Assembly (NCBI GenBank): GCA_003605115.1
Contig: QZKY01000007.1
Span: 62,001 to 126,000 of the forward strand
DNA from: Oxalobacter sp.
GTDB lineage: Bacteria > Pseudomonadota > Gammaproteobacteria > Burkholderiales > Burkholderiaceae_D
Direction of reading: 5' to 3'
DNA: 64,000 nucleotides
Shown here: positions 48,809 through 59,918 of the stretch, in pieces
Numbering within the stretch: position 1 is the stretch's first letter
How the letters are laid out: the number at the start of each line of letters is the position of its first letter
Translations under genes and position numbers: made by a program
The notes under the pieces: generated by a model
What the model was told of the DNA's origin: nothing
The model's input: the letters and a program-made list of their open reading frames with translations, nothing else
Databases searched by the model: none

Positions 48809-48910
48809 GACGGCGTTTACGGGTGCGCCGCCGCGTTCATGGTAGAATGCAAAGTTATTCACAAACCGGGACGAAGTCCTAACTCATTCATTTCATTGGA
48901 GTTTTTTAAA

Positions 48911-49336
48911 ATGGCAATTGAACGCACCCTGTCGATCATCAAACCGGACGCAGTCGCTAAAAACCTGATTGGCGAAATCTATGCCCGCTTCGAAAAAGCA
49001 GGCTTGAAAGTTGTAGCGGCACGCATGACCTGGCTCTCCCAGGCAGATGCTGAAGGCTTTTACGCAGAGCACAAAGAGCGTCCCTTTTTCAAGGACTTAG
49101 TGAGTTTCATGATCTCGGGTCCGGTCATGGTGCAGGTGCTGGAAGGCGAAAGTGCCATCATAAAAAACCGCGATCTGATGGGTGCAACCGACCCGAAGAA
49201 AGCAGACAAAGGCACCATTCGCGCCGATTTTGCAGACTCCATCGATGCGAACGCCGTACATGGCTCTGACTCGCCGGCTGCCGCAGGTGCGGAAATTGCG
49301 TATTTTTTCCCGTCGCTGAACATTTACTCACGTTAA
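48911..49336 (+). CDS. ndk: nucleoside diphosphate kinase Ndk
   Basis: Balances NTP pools by phosphate exchange through a phosphohistidine. The ATG at 48911 (TTGGAG before it) gives the usual 141 residues. It begins [18 protein letters not shown], and the active His117 lies in [19 protein letters not shown] and [15 protein letters not shown] are standard. An in-frame ATG at 48839 is not family-like. It heads the long same-strand run towards rlmN, pilF and ispG, the normal order in Burkholderiales. Confidence 0.96.
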   Translation: MAIERTLSIIKPDAVAKNLIGEIYARFEKAGLKVVAARMTWLSQADAEGFYAEHKERPFFKDLVSFMISGPVMVQVLEGESAIIKNRDLMGATDPKKADKGTIRADFADSIDANAVHGSDSPAAAGAEIAYFFPSLNIYSR

Positions 49337-49360
49337 TTTTTACGCTCATTCATACTGACG

Positions 49361-50530
49361 ATGACGGCGCTCACCAACCTGCTGGATTTTGATCCCGAAC
49401 AGCTCGTCGCTTACTGCGGCGAGCTGGGTGAAAAGCCGTTTCGTGCCAAACAATTGCAGCGATGGATACATGTGTTTGGCGTCAACGATTTTGATGCGAT
49501 GACAGACTTGGCAAAGTCGCTGCGAGAAAAACTCAAAGGCCGCGCGATGATTGCGGAGCCAACGGTCATCAGCGACAAAACGTCCGAAGATGGCACGCGC
49601 AAATGGTTGCTGGATGTGGGGCAGGGCAATGCCATCGAAACGGTTTTCATCCCCGAAGATGATCGTGGCACGCTGTGCGTTTCCACGCAGGCGGGTTGTG
49701 CCGTTAATTGCCGATTTTGCTCCACCGGCAAACAGGGCTTCAGCCGCAATCTCACGACGGGCGAAATTATCAGTCAACTGCGCATGGCGGAATTTGCGTT
49801 GCGCAAAACCAAAGGGATTGAGGCTGGCCCCAAAGGGGAGCGTCAGATCAGCAACGTGGTGCTGATGGGGATGGGCGAGCCGCTCTTGAATTACGATGCG
49901 ACCGTGCGGGCGCTGAAGTTGATGTTGGATGACAATGCCTACGGCTTGTCACGCCGTCGCGTAACCGTCTCAACCAGCGGCGTGGTGCCGATGATCGATC
50001 GTCTGGCACAGGATTGTCCGGTAGCGCTGGCAGTATCTTTGCATGCGCCGAACGATTCGTTGCGCAACGAGCTCGTACCCTTGAACCGCAAGCATGGGTT
50101 GGACGATCTGATGGCAGCATGCAAACGCTATCTGGAGTACGCGCCGCGCGAAGCGATCATGTTCGAGTATTGCATGCTGGATGGCGTGAACGACACGGAC
50201 AAGCATGCGCGTGAACTGATCACTTTGGTGACGGCCAGAGGACGCTCGGTATCGAGCAAATTCAATTTAATTCCTTTTAACCCCTATCCGGAATCGGGGC
50301 TGAAGCGCTCATCGGATGCGCGCGTCAGGGCATTCGGAAAAATTTTACTGGATGCCGGGTTTATTACGACCGTGCGCAAGACGCGTGGCGATGACATTGA
50401 CGCAGCGTGTGGACAATTGGCGGGAGAGGTGCAGGATCGTACCCGCGTGCAGGAAAGAACCATCAGGATGGCCGTGAATCAGCAACGGTCTGGACACAGT
50501 GTGTGCAGCGTCGAGGAGGAACTGGCATGA
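49361..50530 (+). CDS. rlmN: dual-specificity 23S rRNA/tRNA adenine-C2 methyltransferase RlmN
   Basis: A radical-SAM enzyme that methylates C2 of A2503 in 23S rRNA and A37 in some tRNAs. The 389-residue protein has the [4Fe-4S] motif C113-x3-C117-x2-C120 (CAVNCRFC), [10 protein letters not shown] (about 168), and [11 protein letters not shown]. The C-terminal Cys, in the [12 protein letters not shown] segment (about 354), is the methyl-carrying residue of the family. The stop overlaps the pilF start (ATGA). The tail after the Cys is about 35 residues long. Confidence 0.95.
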   Translation: MTALTNLLDFDPEQLVAYCGELGEKPFRAKQLQRWIHVFGVNDFDAMTDLAKSLREKLKGRAMIAEPTVISDKTSEDGTRKWLLDVGQGNAIETVFIPEDDRGTLCVSTQAGCAVNCRFCSTGKQGFSRNLTTGEIISQLRMAEFALRKTKGIEAGPKGERQISNVVLMGMGEPLLNYDATVRALKLMLDDNAYGLSRRRVTVSTSGVVPMIDRLAQDCPVALAVSLHAPNDSLRNELVPLNRKHGLDDLMAACKRYLEYAPREAIMFEYCMLDGVNDTDKHARELITLVTARGRSVSSKFNLIPFNPYPESGLKRSSDARVRAFGKILLDAGFITTVRKTRGDDIDAACGQLAGEVQDRTRVQERTIRMAVNQQRSGHSVCSVEEELA

Positions 50531-51318
50531 AAATTTTTTCGAGCAGATTTTTGTGGTGTGTGGTTTCGGTATGTGCTGCTTTGGCGATGGCGGGATGTGC
50601 TTCGACCGGCGATGGTGAGGTGCGCACGCAATCAGACATGACGGACGCACAGAAGCGTGCGTCGATTCGTTTGCAGTTGGCAGCCGGTTACTACGAGCAG
50701 CGGCAATGGAATGTGGCGCTGGATGAAGTCAAAAAAGTGTTGGCGATTGACCCAGACAATGCAGATGCGTACAACATTCGCGCAATGACATACATGCAAA
50801 CGAATGAAATCGCGCTTGCGGAAGACAATTTCCTGCGCGCCTTGTCTTTGGCGCCGAACAACCCCGAACTGGCCAACAATTATGGCTGGTTCCTGTGTCA
50901 GCATGGACACCCCGAAAAATCCATTCTGCTTTTCGAAAAGGCTTTTAACAACCGCCACTATCAATCGCCTGCGACGGCTTTGAATAATGCCGGGGTATGC
51001 AGTTTGAAATTAAAGAAAGACAAAGCCGCAGAAGATTATCTCAATCAGGCTTTTAAATTCGATGCAAGGAACCCGACTACCAATGGCAATCTGGCCATAC
51101 TGTATTACACACGCGGACAGTATGATCGTGCGCACTTCTATATTAGTCGTGTCATGAAGGTAGAGGCGTTGACGGCAGAAATGTTGTGGACTGCCGTCAA
51201 GATTGAACGTAAACGTGGGGATCGTTCTGCGGAGGCTGCGTACATTTCGCATCTTCGCAGACTGTACCCGGATTCTCAGGAGTTCTCCGCTTACCAGCGC
51301 GGGATGTTTGATGAGTGA
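50527..51318 (+). CDS. pilF: type IV pilus biogenesis lipoprotein PilF/PilW
   Basis: An outer-membrane lipoprotein pilotin that helps PilQ secretin assemble. From the ATG at 50527 (GAGGAGGAA before it, overlapping the rlmN stop) there are 263 residues. The lipobox is ALAMAGC with Cys24. A TPR solenoid follows: [60 protein letters not shown] and others. The place between rlmN and the rodZ/ispG pair is the conserved PilF position. The symbol pilW is used in some genera. Confidence 0.92.
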   Translation: MKIFSSRFLWCVVSVCAALAMAGCASTGDGEVRTQSDMTDAQKRASIRLQLAAGYYEQRQWNVALDEVKKVLAIDPDNADAYNIRAMTYMQTNEIALAEDNFLRALSLAPNNPELANNYGWFLCQHGHPEKSILLFEKAFNNRHYQSPATALNNAGVCSLKLKKDKAAEDYLNQAFKFDARNPTTNGNLAILYYTRGQYDRAHFYISRVMKVEALTAEMLWTAVKIERKRGDRSAEAAYISHLRRLYPDSQEFSAYQRGMFDE

Positions 51319-52474
51319 AACAGGTATGAAAGAACAAGAACAAGTGCAGGAACAAGAGACGCAAATGACCCCGCTGCAGGAAATGCAACAGCAGGATGTG
51401 CAGCAGCAGGAGGAAACGCAGCAGCAAGAGCGGGCTGAGCAAGAGGGGGCTTCGCAGGAGCCGTCCTTGCAAGAAGAGCAAGCAGAAAGCGTTGCGCCTC
51501 CGTCGCCGGGAGCCTTGCTGGCTGCGCGGCGCGAAGCCTTGGGGATGACGCCGGAGCAGGTGGCCGATCAACTGAAGATGACTCCGCGGCGTGTCATGGA
51601 AATTGAAGCCGATAATGTGGCTGTGGTGCAAAGCAAGGCCGTGTTTCGTGGCTTTGTACGCGCTTACGCGAAAGTGCTCAGAATGGATCCTGAGCCGCTG
51701 GTGGCGATGCTTTCCGATGAGGCGACGCCTGCCGTGTCGCTGCAACCGATGCGTAACAGAACGCTGGAAACGTTTTCCGAAACGCATATACCGTTTATCG
51801 CGAAGTACAACATGCAAACCAAGCGAATGACGGTGGCGGTTATTGTCGTGGTGCTGCTGATCGGTATTTTGCTCGCACAAAGAGTTGGCTGGATGCCTTC
51901 CTTGAAAAAGGACGCGAATGTGACTGCATCGGCATCTGCCTCTGCGCCATCCTCGGCGCAAGTAGCTATTGTGCCTGCCGTGCAGACGAAACAAGCGTCC
52001 GCGTCAGCAGGCAAACCGGAAAAAATCAAGCAGATCCCGCTGCCCGCTGTGGATGTGTCTGATCAAGTAGCTGGTGCACCTGCGAAAAAAGTTAATGAGG
52101 TAAAGAAGACTGGTGATGCACCGAAGCCCGGTGTAGAAAACAAGACGACGACCAAAAAATCGGTTGTCGCTTCACCACCACTGAATGCTGCCAAAAGCAA
52201 TGAGAAGGCGGCTCAACCAGCGCAAGCCGCAAACGGAAAAAACGCATTGGTGCTGAAATGCCGTGAAGAATCCTGGGTAGAACTGAAACGTGCGAATGGC
52301 CAGTTGCTGGCGTCTCGCTATATCGCTGCGGGAACAACGGCACGTTTTACAGTCAATGAACCTTTGTTGCTCACGATTGGCAATGCTCCTGCGGTTGAGG
52401 CGACGCTGCGCGGCAGGCGGCTCAATGTCCACACTGATGGCGATAGCAAGACCGTCAGGTTGAATATCAAATAA
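51311..52474 (+). CDS. rodZ: RodZ-like helix-turn-helix membrane protein
   Basis: RodZ ties MreB filaments to the membrane and sets rod shape. The 387-residue protein has a HTH_25 domain (about 65-130, [20 protein letters not shown] then [11 protein letters not shown]), one membrane helix (about 175-197, [20 protein letters not shown]) and an Ala/Lys/Pro-rich linker. The C-terminal DUF4115 domain (about 315-387, [19 protein letters not shown]) is intact. Unusual: some 55 Gln/Glu-rich residues before the HTH. The ATG at 51311 overlaps the end of pilF by eight bases. An ATG at 51326 is a second choice and keeps the rich segment. Confidence 0.88.
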   Translation: MSETGMKEQEQVQEQETQMTPLQEMQQQDVQQQEETQQQERAEQEGASQEPSLQEEQAESVAPPSPGALLAARREALGMTPEQVADQLKMTPRRVMEIEADNVAVVQSKAVFRGFVRAYAKVLRMDPEPLVAMLSDEATPAVSLQPMRNRTLETFSETHIPFIAKYNMQTKRMTVAVIVVVLLIGILLAQRVGWMPSLKKDANVTASASASAPSSAQVAIVPAVQTKQASASAGKPEKIKQIPLPAVDVSDQVAGAPAKKVNEVKKTGDAPKPGVENKTTTKKSVVASPPLNAAKSNEKAAQPAQAANGKNALVLKCREESWVELKRANGQLLASRYIAAGTTARFTVNEPLLLTIGNAPAVEATLRGRRLNVHTDGDSKTVRLNIK

Positions 52475-52478
52475 AGTC

Positions 52479-53744
52479 ATGACCTGTTCATCGATAGCAT
52501 CGGGTACGCTGGCACGTGTGATAACGCACGGTGTCGCAGTGCGGTATGGTTCGCGCGAAGTGATTGTTGGCGGTGGTGCGCCAGTCGTGGTGCAATCCAT
52601 GACAAACACCCATACGGCAGATATTGCGGCCACGGCACAGCAGATTGCAGAGCTGGCGAGAGCCGGGTCGGAGCTGGTGCGGATCACGGTGAATACGCCC
52701 GAAGCCGCGGTTGCCGTACCTGCGATTCGTCAGGAACTGGATCGCATGGGTGTGGACGTGCCGCTGATTGGCGATTTTCACTACAACGGACATTTGTTGC
52801 TTCAGGCCTATCCAGGGTGTGCGCAGGCGCTTTCGAAATACCGGATTAACCCGGGGAATGTGGGACAAGGCGCAAGACGTGACACTCAATTTGCGCAAAT
52901 GGTGGAAGTGGCGGTGCGTTACGACAAGCCAGTGCGTATTGGTGTGAACTGGGGTAGTCTCGATCAGGATTTGCTCGCGCGGATTATGGATGAAAATGCG
53001 CAGCGTGCTGAACCCTGGGATGCACAGCGCGTGATGTATGAAGCCTTGATCACGTCAGCGATCGACAGCGCGAAGCTGGCGGAAAGTCTGGGGATGGCGG
53101 CAAACAAAATTATTTTGTCGTGCAAGGTCTCTGGTGTGCAGGATTTGATTGCGGTGTATCGTGAACTTTCGCGGCGTTGCAACTATGCGCTGCATTTGGG
53201 GTTGACGGAAGCAGGTATGGGCAGCAAAGGTATTGTGGCATCAACGGCCGCGATGGCGGTGTTGTTGCAGGAGGGGATTGGCGACACGATACGCGTTTCG
53301 CTGACACCGGAGCCGGGCGGCAGCCGGACGAAAGAAGTGATTGTCGCGCAGGAAATATTGCAAACGATGGGCTTGCGCAAATTCATGCCGATGGTGACAT
53401 CGTGCCCAGGATGCGGACGTACGACATCTACGGTGTTTCAGGAACTGGCCGACAGAATTCAGACTTATCTGCAAAATCAAATGCCGGAATGGAAAAAAGC
53501 TTACCCGGGCGTGGAAAATTTGACGGTGGCGGTGATGGGATGCATTGTCAATGGGCCGGGCGAATCGAAGCACGCCAACATCGGCATCAGTTTGCCGGGG
53601 ACGGGCGAAACGAATGCCGCGCCGGTTTATGTTGACGGACAGCGGGGCGTGATTTTGCGTGGTGAACGGATTGCGGAAGAATTCCAGGCCATCGTGCTGG
53701 AATACGTCAAAAAGAATTATGGGAGCAAAAGCGCGGCTGCCTGA
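52479..53744 (+). CDS. ispG: (E)-4-hydroxy-3-methylbut-2-enyl-diphosphate synthase IspG
   Basis: IspG (GcpE) reduces MEcPP to HMBPP, the sixth MEP-pathway step, with a [4Fe-4S] cluster. The 421-residue protein has a TIM-barrel N-terminal part ([20 protein letters not shown], about 28-47; [15 protein letters not shown], about 92) and a cluster domain. Cluster ligands are C309 and C312 (SCPGCGRT), C355 and E362 (GCIVNGPGE). Its length is typical of Betaproteobacteria, which carry an insert relative to E. coli (372). It acts downstream of IspD and IspF found at 18-19 kb. Confidence 0.95.
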   Translation: MTCSSIASGTLARVITHGVAVRYGSREVIVGGGAPVVVQSMTNTHTADIAATAQQIAELARAGSELVRITVNTPEAAVAVPAIRQELDRMGVDVPLIGDFHYNGHLLLQAYPGCAQALSKYRINPGNVGQGARRDTQFAQMVEVAVRYDKPVRIGVNWGSLDQDLLARIMDENAQRAEPWDAQRVMYEALITSAIDSAKLAESLGMAANKIILSCKVSGVQDLIAVYRELSRRCNYALHLGLTEAGMGSKGIVASTAAMAVLLQEGIGDTIRVSLTPEPGGSRTKEVIVAQEILQTMGLRKFMPMVTSCPGCGRTTSTVFQELADRIQTYLQNQMPEWKKAYPGVENLTVAVMGCIVNGPGESKHANIGISLPGTGETNAAPVYVDGQRGVILRGERIAEEFQAIVLEYVKKNYGSKSAAA

Positions 53745-53785
53745 TGATGTCGGCGGGTTAGCGTGGTGAGGCACTTGGAAGAAGC

Positions 53786-55114
53786 ATGACTGAAAAAACA
53801 AAAATCAAAAAAATTGTCGGTATTCGCGGGATGAATGACATTCTTCCGGCGGAGGCGCCATTGTGGGAACTTTTTGAGAACACCGTTGAGTCGGTGTTGA
53901 AGAGCTACGGTTATCAGCAAATTCGTACGCCCATCGTTGAAGAGACGGCGCTGTTCGCACGTGGTTTGGGTGCGGTGACCGATATCGTCGAAAAGGAAAT
54001 GTATTCGTTCAAGGACGCACTGAATGGCGATGATCTGACGCTGCGTCCTGAAAGCACTGCGGGCGTGGTACGCGCCGCACTCGAGCACAATCTGACGTAT
54101 GATGGCCCGAAGCGCCTGTGGTATGCGGGTCCGATGTTTCGGCATGAGCGTCCGCAACGCGGTCGCTATCGGCAGTTTCATCAGGTGGGCGCAGAAGCGA
54201 TCGGCTTTGTCGGTCCGGATATTGATGCAGAGTTGATCATGTTGTGCCAGCGTTTGTGGGACGACTTGGGGTTGAAGAATATTCGCCTGGAATTGAATTC
54301 AATCGGCAATGCGGAAGAACGGCATCGCCATCGCACCGATTTGATTGCTTACTTCGAAAAGCACAAGGATATCCTGGACGGGGATGCCCAACGTCGCCTG
54401 CATTCCAATCCCTTGCGTATTCTGGACACCAAGAATCCCGCGATGCAAGAGATGGTGAATGCGGCGCCGAAGCTGATCGCGTATCTGGATAAGGAGTCTC
54501 TGGATCATTTTGAAGGTGTGCAGAAGATCCTGAAACACAACAACATTCCATTTCGCATCAATCCGCGTTTGGTGCGCGGCATGGATTATTACAATCGCAC
54601 GGTATTTGAGTGGATTTCGGATGATCTCGGTGCGCAAGGCACGGTGTGCGGTGGTGGTCGTTACGATCCGCTGGTGGAAATGTTTGGCGGCAAATTTACA
54701 CCGGCGTGCGGCTTTGCGATGGGCGTCGAACGCCTGATTGAATTGATGCGTGCGTCGGGAGAGCCGTTTGCGGCAAATCAGTGTGATGTATATCTGGTGC
54801 ATCAGGGTGAAGCAGCGCAGCTCAGTGCTTTTGTGCTGGCTGAGCGCTTGCGCGATGCCGGATTAAGTGTGGTGCTGCATTGTGCCGCCATGAGTGCGGG
54901 CGGCAGCTTCAAGGCGCAGATGAAGCGCGCGGATGCAAGCGGTGCCGCGTATGCGATCATCCTGGGAGAAGACGAAATGGCGAGCGGGACGGCGGCGGTC
55001 AAGGCAATGCGTGCGGCTGAGATGCAAAACAATCAGACCAGCGTACCATTTGATGCAGTAACCGATTACTTGATGGAACAGATTATCGGCGGCGACGACC
55101 ATTGCTGCTGCTGA
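53786..55114 (+). CDS. hisS: histidyl-tRNA synthetase HisS
   Basis: Class II aminoacyl-tRNA synthetase for histidine. The 442-residue protein shows [19 protein letters not shown] at the start, motif 2 ([20 protein letters not shown], about 113-132, then [10 protein letters not shown]), the HisA motif [15 protein letters not shown] and [15 protein letters not shown]. Motif 3 is [13 protein letters not shown], and the C-terminal anticodon-binding domain covers about 335-442. It sits in the ispG-hisS-yfgM-bamB-der block. The window also holds its catalytically inactive paralogue, hisZ. Confidence 0.96.
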   Translation: MTEKTKIKKIVGIRGMNDILPAEAPLWELFENTVESVLKSYGYQQIRTPIVEETALFARGLGAVTDIVEKEMYSFKDALNGDDLTLRPESTAGVVRAALEHNLTYDGPKRLWYAGPMFRHERPQRGRYRQFHQVGAEAIGFVGPDIDAELIMLCQRLWDDLGLKNIRLELNSIGNAEERHRHRTDLIAYFEKHKDILDGDAQRRLHSNPLRILDTKNPAMQEMVNAAPKLIAYLDKESLDHFEGVQKILKHNNIPFRINPRLVRGMDYYNRTVFEWISDDLGAQGTVCGGGRYDPLVEMFGGKFTPACGFAMGVERLIELMRASGEPFAANQCDVYLVHQGEAAQLSAFVLAERLRDAGLSVVLHCAAMSAGGSFKAQMKRADASGAAYAIILGEDEMASGTAAVKAMRAAEMQNNQTSVPFDAVTDYLMEQIIGGDDHCCC

Positions 55115-55149
55115 ACGAATTATCTTCAATAACATTACGTGGGAAGAAC

Positions 55150-55800
55150 ATGGCACTCAATCTTGAAGAACAGGAACAGATAGAAGAGCTCAAGGCCTGG
55201 TGGAAAAAATACGGCAATCTGGTGACGTGGCTGGTGATCATCGGCTTGTTTCTGTATGCCGGGTTTAATGGCTGGAAGTACTACCAAAGAAGTCAGGCAT
55301 CGAAAGCCGCATTGCTTTATGAAGAAATGTTTCGGGCGGTTGTGTCCAAGGACCACACGCTGGTAATGCGCGCGGCAACCGATCTGGAAACGCAGTATTC
55401 CGGAACGGCCTATGCGCAAATGGCCGGCATGGTGGCTTCCCGCGCGGCGTATGACGCGGGGGAGTTGAAGTCGGCCAAGGCGCAACTCGACTGGGTGGTG
55501 AAGAACGCGATTGATGAGGAGTACAAGGCACTGGCGAAAATACGCCTGGCGGGCATGTTGCTGGATGAAAAAGCCTACGATGAAGGCATGAAGTTATTGT
55601 CGGGCGATTTTCCGGAAGCGTTTGCGGCACGCGTAGCCGATCGCAAGGGGGACATCTTCGTGGCGCAAAACAAAATTGAAGATGCCCGCGCGGCGTATCA
55701 ACAGGCGCTGGAAAAAACCGAGCTGAAAGATCCTGCGCGCAGGCTGATCCAGTTGAAGCTGGACGGCATTGGCGGCGCTCCTGAAAAAACTGCAAGCTGA
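55150..55800 (+). CDS. yfgM: YfgM-like membrane-anchored TPR protein
   Basis: A 216-residue inner-membrane protein: a cytoplasmic start (LNLEEQEQIEELKAWWKKYG), one membrane helix (about 23-42, TWLVIIGLFLYAGFNGW) and a periplasmic TPR-like part (about 45-210). YfgM associates with PpiD and the SecYEG translocon in E. coli, and ppiD is also in this window. The ATG at 55150 begins the family sequence; the frame from 55102 overlaps hisS and is rejected. Between hisS and bamB, the normal order. Confidence 0.92.
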   Translation: MALNLEEQEQIEELKAWWKKYGNLVTWLVIIGLFLYAGFNGWKYYQRSQASKAALLYEEMFRAVVSKDHTLVMRAATDLETQYSGTAYAQMAGMVASRAAYDAGELKSAKAQLDWVVKNAIDEEYKALAKIRLAGMLLDEKAYDEGMKLLSGDFPEAFAARVADRKGDIFVAQNKIEDARAAYQQALEKTELKDPARRLIQLKLDGIGGAPEKTAS

Positions 55801-55820
55801 TCTGAGAGATGAGAGAAACG

Positions 55821-56957
55821 ATGCGCACATTATTCAAATGCCTGGCAGTGGGGGCGCTGATTGCCTCTGCGGGATGTTCTTCTAGTGGTGGTCCAAAATA
55901 TACACCGGCGGAACTGGTGGATATCAAGCCGGTGTTCAAGCTGAAAACGCTCTGGACCGCATCCGTAGGTAGCGCGGATCGCTACATTTTTTCGCCTGCA
56001 ATAGTCGGCGATCGCATCTACGCTGCGGGCGCTGGCGGATCGATTGCAAAAATTGCACTTGATAGTGGCAATGAAGAATGGCGTATTAGCGCCGACATGC
56101 CATTGACGGCGGGTGTGGGCAGCGATGGGAAAACGATTGCGGTTGCCGGTGAAAAGGGCGCTTTGCTGGCGTTTGATTCGGATGGCAAGTTGCGCTGGAA
56201 GGTGCAGACATCCAGTGAGGTGCTGACGGCACCGGTAGTTGGCAGTGGCCTGGTCATTGTACGCAGCGTCGATAACCGTATTGCTGCGTATGACGCAGAA
56301 ACCGGAAAGCGTAAGTGGACGCTGGATCGCCCCTCGCCTGCTTTGACGTTACGTGCTGCGCCCGGCATGGTCATTGTGGGACCCACGGTGGTGGTGGCTT
56401 TGCCCGGGGGCAGATTGCTGTCGCTGAATTTGACGAATGGTGGGCCGCGATGGGAAGTGTTGATCGGCGAGCCGCGTGGCGCGACAGAACTGGAACGCAT
56501 GGCAGATATCAACGGCCTTCCATCGGTGTATGGTCGTGACGTGTGTGCCGCAGCGTATCAAGGCCGTGTTGCCTGTCTGGATGTGGTCACCGGCGCGATG
56601 CGCTGGTCCAAGAAGTTGACGGTTGGTGCAGCAACGGGCATGGCGCAGGATGAGCGTTATGCCTATGCAGTGGATGAGCATGGAGCGATTTACGCCTTTT
56701 CGCGTGAAGGCGGGCAAAGTATCTGGCGTAACGACAAGTTGTCGCATCGCGGCTTGTCTGCACCGGTGGCTTTAGGGCGCTATGTTGCCGTAGTGGATTA
56801 TGAGGGTTATGTTCATTTCCTGTCTCGAGAAGACGGTTCTTTCGTCAATCGTCTGTCGGTGGGCAGCAGTCCCGCACTTACCCCGCCTTTGCTGGCAGGG
56901 TCGACCTTGATCGTGCAAACGCAGTCGGGAACGGTTGCCGCCATTGCAGCGCAATAA
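55821..56957 (+). CDS. bamB: outer-membrane assembly lipoprotein BamB
   Basis: Subunit of the BAM complex that folds outer-membrane beta-barrels. The 378-residue protein has a lipoprotein signal ([17 protein letters not shown], Cys19). An eight-bladed PQQ-like propeller fills the rest, with repeated blade motifs such as [43 protein letters not shown] and [16 protein letters not shown] prefer the ATG at 55821, which gives a compact signal peptide; the ATG at 55809 adds four residues. It is followed by der after 35 bases. Confidence 0.93.
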   Translation: MRTLFKCLAVGALIASAGCSSSGGPKYTPAELVDIKPVFKLKTLWTASVGSADRYIFSPAIVGDRIYAAGAGGSIAKIALDSGNEEWRISADMPLTAGVGSDGKTIAVAGEKGALLAFDSDGKLRWKVQTSSEVLTAPVVGSGLVIVRSVDNRIAAYDAETGKRKWTLDRPSPALTLRAAPGMVIVGPTVVVALPGGRLLSLNLTNGGPRWEVLIGEPRGATELERMADINGLPSVYGRDVCAAAYQGRVACLDVVTGAMRWSKKLTVGAATGMAQDERYAYAVDEHGAIYAFSREGGQSIWRNDKLSHRGLSAPVALGRYVAVVDYEGYVHFLSREDGSFVNRLSVGSSPALTPPLLAGSTLIVQTQSGTVAAIAAQ

Positions 56958-56992
56958 CAGCGCATCACGCGCAGAAAAAGAGTGAAGAAAAA

Positions 56993-58348
56993 ATGAAACC
57001 GGTCGTGGCTTTGGTGGGACGCCCTAATGTGGGTAAATCCACCTTGTTCAATCGCTTGACGCGTTCGCGCGATGCGCTGGTGGCGGATTTCCCCGGCCTC
57101 ACGCGTGATCGCCATTATGGCGAGGGACGGATTGGCACACGCCCATTTCTGGTGATCGATACGGGCGGTTTTGAACCTGTCGCCAAAGACGGCATCATGC
57201 ATGAAATGGCGAAGCAGACGAAGCAAGCTGTTGCGGAAGCGGATGTCGTGATCTTCATGGTCGATGGACGTCAAGGCATGACGCCGCACGACAAAACCAT
57301 TACCGAGTTTTTGCGCAAATCCGGGCGCCACGTGGTGTTGGTGGTGAACAAGGCTGAGGGCATGAAATACTCTGCTGTGACGGCGGATTTTTACGAATTG
57401 GGTTTGGGCGACCCTATGGTGATTTCCTCTGCGCATGGCGACGGCGTGCAGGAGATGCTGGAGAACGCGCTGGACTTGGTGCAAAAGCCTGAAATGCCGA
57501 TCGAGGATGAATCAGGATCGAAAGAAAGAAACATCAAAATCGCGATCGTTGGGCGACCCAATGTGGGGAAATCGACGCTGGTCAATGCCTTGTTGGGGGA
57601 AGAGCGTGTGATTGCGTTCGATATGCCGGGGACCACACGCGACGCGATTGAAATTCCCTTTGAGCGTGAGGGCAAGCACTACACATTGATCGACACGGCG
57701 GGTATCCGTCGTCGTGGCAAAGTGTTTGAAGCAATTGAAAAGTTTTCGGTCGTAAAAACCTTGCAATCGATTTCTGAGGCGAATGTCGTGATTTTGCTGC
57801 TGGATGCGCAACAGGATATTGCGGAGCAAGATGCGCACATCGCAGGATTCATTCTGGAAAGTGGACGCGCTTTGGTGGTGGCCATCAACAAGTGGGATGG
57901 ATTATCCGCAGGCAAGCGTGACGAAATTCGTAACGACATTGAACGCAAACTTCATTTTTTGACGTTCGCCAAATTTCACTTTATTTCTGCGCTGAAATCT
58001 ACCGGAATCGGCCCGATGATGCAGTCGGTAAATGCGGCGTATGCAGCGGCGATGGCAAAGCTGCCGACGCCAAAATTGACGCGCGCGCTGGAAGTCGCGG
58101 TGGAGCATCAGCAACCCCGCCGCAAAGGGGCGGTACGTCCAAAGATGCGTTATGCGCACCAGGGGGGACAGAACCCGCCGATCATTGTCATTCATGGCAA
58201 CGCGCTGGAAGCTATCAGCGATTCTTACAAGCGATATCTGGAAAAGCATTTTCGTGACAGCTTTTCACTTACCGGAACGCCTTTGCGTATAGAATTCCGC
58301 ACAGGAAAAAACCCTTTTGATCGCGAGAAGCAGGCTGGCAGAACCTAA
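56993..58348 (+). CDS. der: ribosome-assembly GTPase Der (EngA)
   Basis: A GTPase with two tandem G domains that is needed for 50S subunit assembly. In the 451-residue protein the first P-loop is GRPNVGKST at 9-17 with DTGGF as G3, and the second is GRPNVGKST at 187-195 with DTAGI. NKAEG and NKWDG are the G4 motifs. A KH-like C-terminal domain (about 350-451) includes [20 protein letters not shown]. The length is normal. Last gene of the hisS-yfgM-bamB-der run before a 135-base gap to hfq. Confidence 0.96.
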   Translation: MKPVVALVGRPNVGKSTLFNRLTRSRDALVADFPGLTRDRHYGEGRIGTRPFLVIDTGGFEPVAKDGIMHEMAKQTKQAVAEADVVIFMVDGRQGMTPHDKTITEFLRKSGRHVVLVVNKAEGMKYSAVTADFYELGLGDPMVISSAHGDGVQEMLENALDLVQKPEMPIEDESGSKERNIKIAIVGRPNVGKSTLVNALLGEERVIAFDMPGTTRDAIEIPFEREGKHYTLIDTAGIRRRGKVFEAIEKFSVVKTLQSISEANVVILLLDAQQDIAEQDAHIAGFILESGRALVVAINKWDGLSAGKRDEIRNDIERKLHFLTFAKFHFISALKSTGIGPMMQSVNAAYAAAMAKLPTPKLTRALEVAVEHQQPRRKGAVRPKMRYAHQGGQNPPIIVIHGNALEAISDSYKRYLEKHFRDSFSLTGTPLRIEFRTGKNPFDREKQAGRT

Positions 58349-58390
58349 AGTCAAGGTTTGGTTTACATCAATCACGAAGCGGAATATTTG

Positions 58391-58398
58391 TATACAAT
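58391..58398 (+). promoter_or_regulatory. possible -10 element upstream of hfq
   Basis: TATACAAT about 90 bases before the hfq ATG in the der-hfq gap, which is AT-rich. No convincing -35 at 17 bp was found, so this is a weak call. Confidence 0.3.
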
Positions 58399-58483
58399 GC
58401 CCGCATGGATGCCGTAGGGTTTCCCGATAATAAGTATCTTCAGTTCGCACAAGATAACTAATAACTACATAAACGGAGCTGAC

Positions 58484-58726
58484 ATGAGCAACAACAAAAT
58501 CCCCTCTCTTCAGGATCCCTTCCTGAATTTATTGCGCAAAGAACACATTCCTGTGTCCATCTATCTGGTCAATGGCATCAAGCTCCAGGGGCAGATTGAT
58601 TCATTTGACCAGTATGTCGTTTTGCTGCGTAACACGGTTACGCAGATGGTTTACAAACACGCAATTTCCACTGTCGTTCCCGGCCGTCCCGTCAATCTCA
58701 ACCCAGATGCGCCTTCTTCATCGTAA
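58484..58726 (+). CDS. hfq: RNA chaperone Hfq
   Basis: The Sm-like hexamer that pairs small RNAs with mRNAs. The 80-residue product has the conserved Sm1 core ([39 protein letters not shown]) and the Sm2 motif [11 protein letters not shown] with the YKH residues that bind uridine-rich 3' ends. The tail is very short, as in many Betaproteobacteria, and lacks the long acidic end of E. coli Hfq. ACGGAG precedes the ATG. hflX follows by 26 bases. Confidence 0.97.
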   Translation: MSNNKIPSLQDPFLNLLRKEHIPVSIYLVNGIKLQGQIDSFDQYVVLLRNTVTQMVYKHAISTVVPGRPVNLNPDAPSSS

Positions 58727-58752
58727 ATCCCTTTTTGTCACCTTGACGTGAC

Positions 58753-59901
58753 ATGCGCGCGGTTTTAGTTGGTGTTGACTTTGGCAAAGGGGATTTTGCC
58801 GACAGTCTCCATGAATTATCCCTGCTTGCGGAATCGGCTGGTGCAGAACCTGTTGTGACAATAACAGGCAAGCGCAGCAGTCCCGATGCGGCATTCTATG
58901 TGGGTACAGGCAAGGCCGAGGAAATTGCGCAAGCGATTGCCGAGTATGGTGCGGAAATTGCCATTTTCAACCACGCACTGTCACCTGCGCAGCAACGCAA
59001 TCTGGAACGGCATCTCAAGGTCAATGTTGTTGATCGCACCAGTTTGATCCTCGATATTTTTGCCCAGCGCGCGAAAAGCCACGAAGGAAAAGTACAGGTC
59101 GAACTGGCGCAGTTGCAGCATCTCGCTACCCGTCTGGTGCGGGGGTGGACGCATTTGGAACGGCAAAAAGGCGGTATCGGCTTGCGCGGTCCGGGCGAAA
59201 CCCAGTTGGAAACGGATCGACGATTGCTGGGTGATCGGGTCAAAGCGCTGCGGCAGCGGCTGGCCAAATTGCAGCGTCAGCGCGAGACACAGCGCAAGGC
59301 GAGAGGACGCGGTCAAACTTTCTCTGTCTCGTTGGTGGGCTATACGAATGCGGGGAAATCCACCTTATTCAATGCATTGGCCAAGGCTGGGGCATATGTG
59401 GCGGATCAGTTGTTTGCTACGCTGGATACCACGTCGAGACGCATCTATCTGGAAGACATTGGCAATATCGTCATATCCGATACGGTGGGATTTGTGCGGG
59501 ATTTGCCACATCAACTGGTTGCCGCTTTTCGGGCAACGCTGGAAGAAACCATTCATGCCGATTTGCTCTTGCATGTTGTTGATGCCTCCAGTCCCACCCG
59601 GATGGAACAGATCGGTCAGGTGAACGCCGTTTTAAAGGAAATTGGCGCTGACCATATCCCGCAATTACTGGTGTGGAACAAGATTGATGCTGCCGGGCTC
59701 ATGTCGGCCTTGGAGCGGGGGGAGTATGATAAAATTACACGCGTTTTTGTCAGCGCCAAGACAGGGGAAGGTCTTGGCTTGTTGCGCCAGGCCATGAGCG
59801 AATTTGCAAAAGAGTCCAAGGGAAAGCGTATCGCTCAGACGCCGAATCCGGAAAATCCGGCAACGTCGGTGGGCGGTGCTGAGACAAATAATAATGACTA
59901 A
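58753..59901 (+). CDS. hflX: ribosome-rescue GTPase HflX
   Basis: A GTPase that splits stalled or heat-damaged 70S ribosomes. The 382-residue protein has the HflX N-terminal domain (FYVGTGKAEEIAQAIAEYGA, NHALSPAQQRNLER, VDRTSLILDIFAQRA), the family signature GGIGLRGPGETQLETDRR (about 137-154) and a coiled coil (RQRLAKLQRQRETQRKA). The G domain has P-loop GYTNAGKST (196-204), DTVGFVRDLP and NKID. It lies between hfq and hflK, as in E. coli. Confidence 0.96.
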   Translation: MRAVLVGVDFGKGDFADSLHELSLLAESAGAEPVVTITGKRSSPDAAFYVGTGKAEEIAQAIAEYGAEIAIFNHALSPAQQRNLERHLKVNVVDRTSLILDIFAQRAKSHEGKVQVELAQLQHLATRLVRGWTHLERQKGGIGLRGPGETQLETDRRLLGDRVKALRQRLAKLQRQRETQRKARGRGQTFSVSLVGYTNAGKSTLFNALAKAGAYVADQLFATLDTTSRRIYLEDIGNIVISDTVGFVRDLPHQLVAAFRATLEETIHADLLLHVVDASSPTRMEQIGQVNAVLKEIGADHIPQLLVWNKIDAAGLMSALERGEYDKITRVFVSAKTGEGLGLLRQAMSEFAKESKGKRIAQTPNPENPATSVGGAETNNND

Positions 59902-59918
59902 AGTCGGAATATTTCAAA

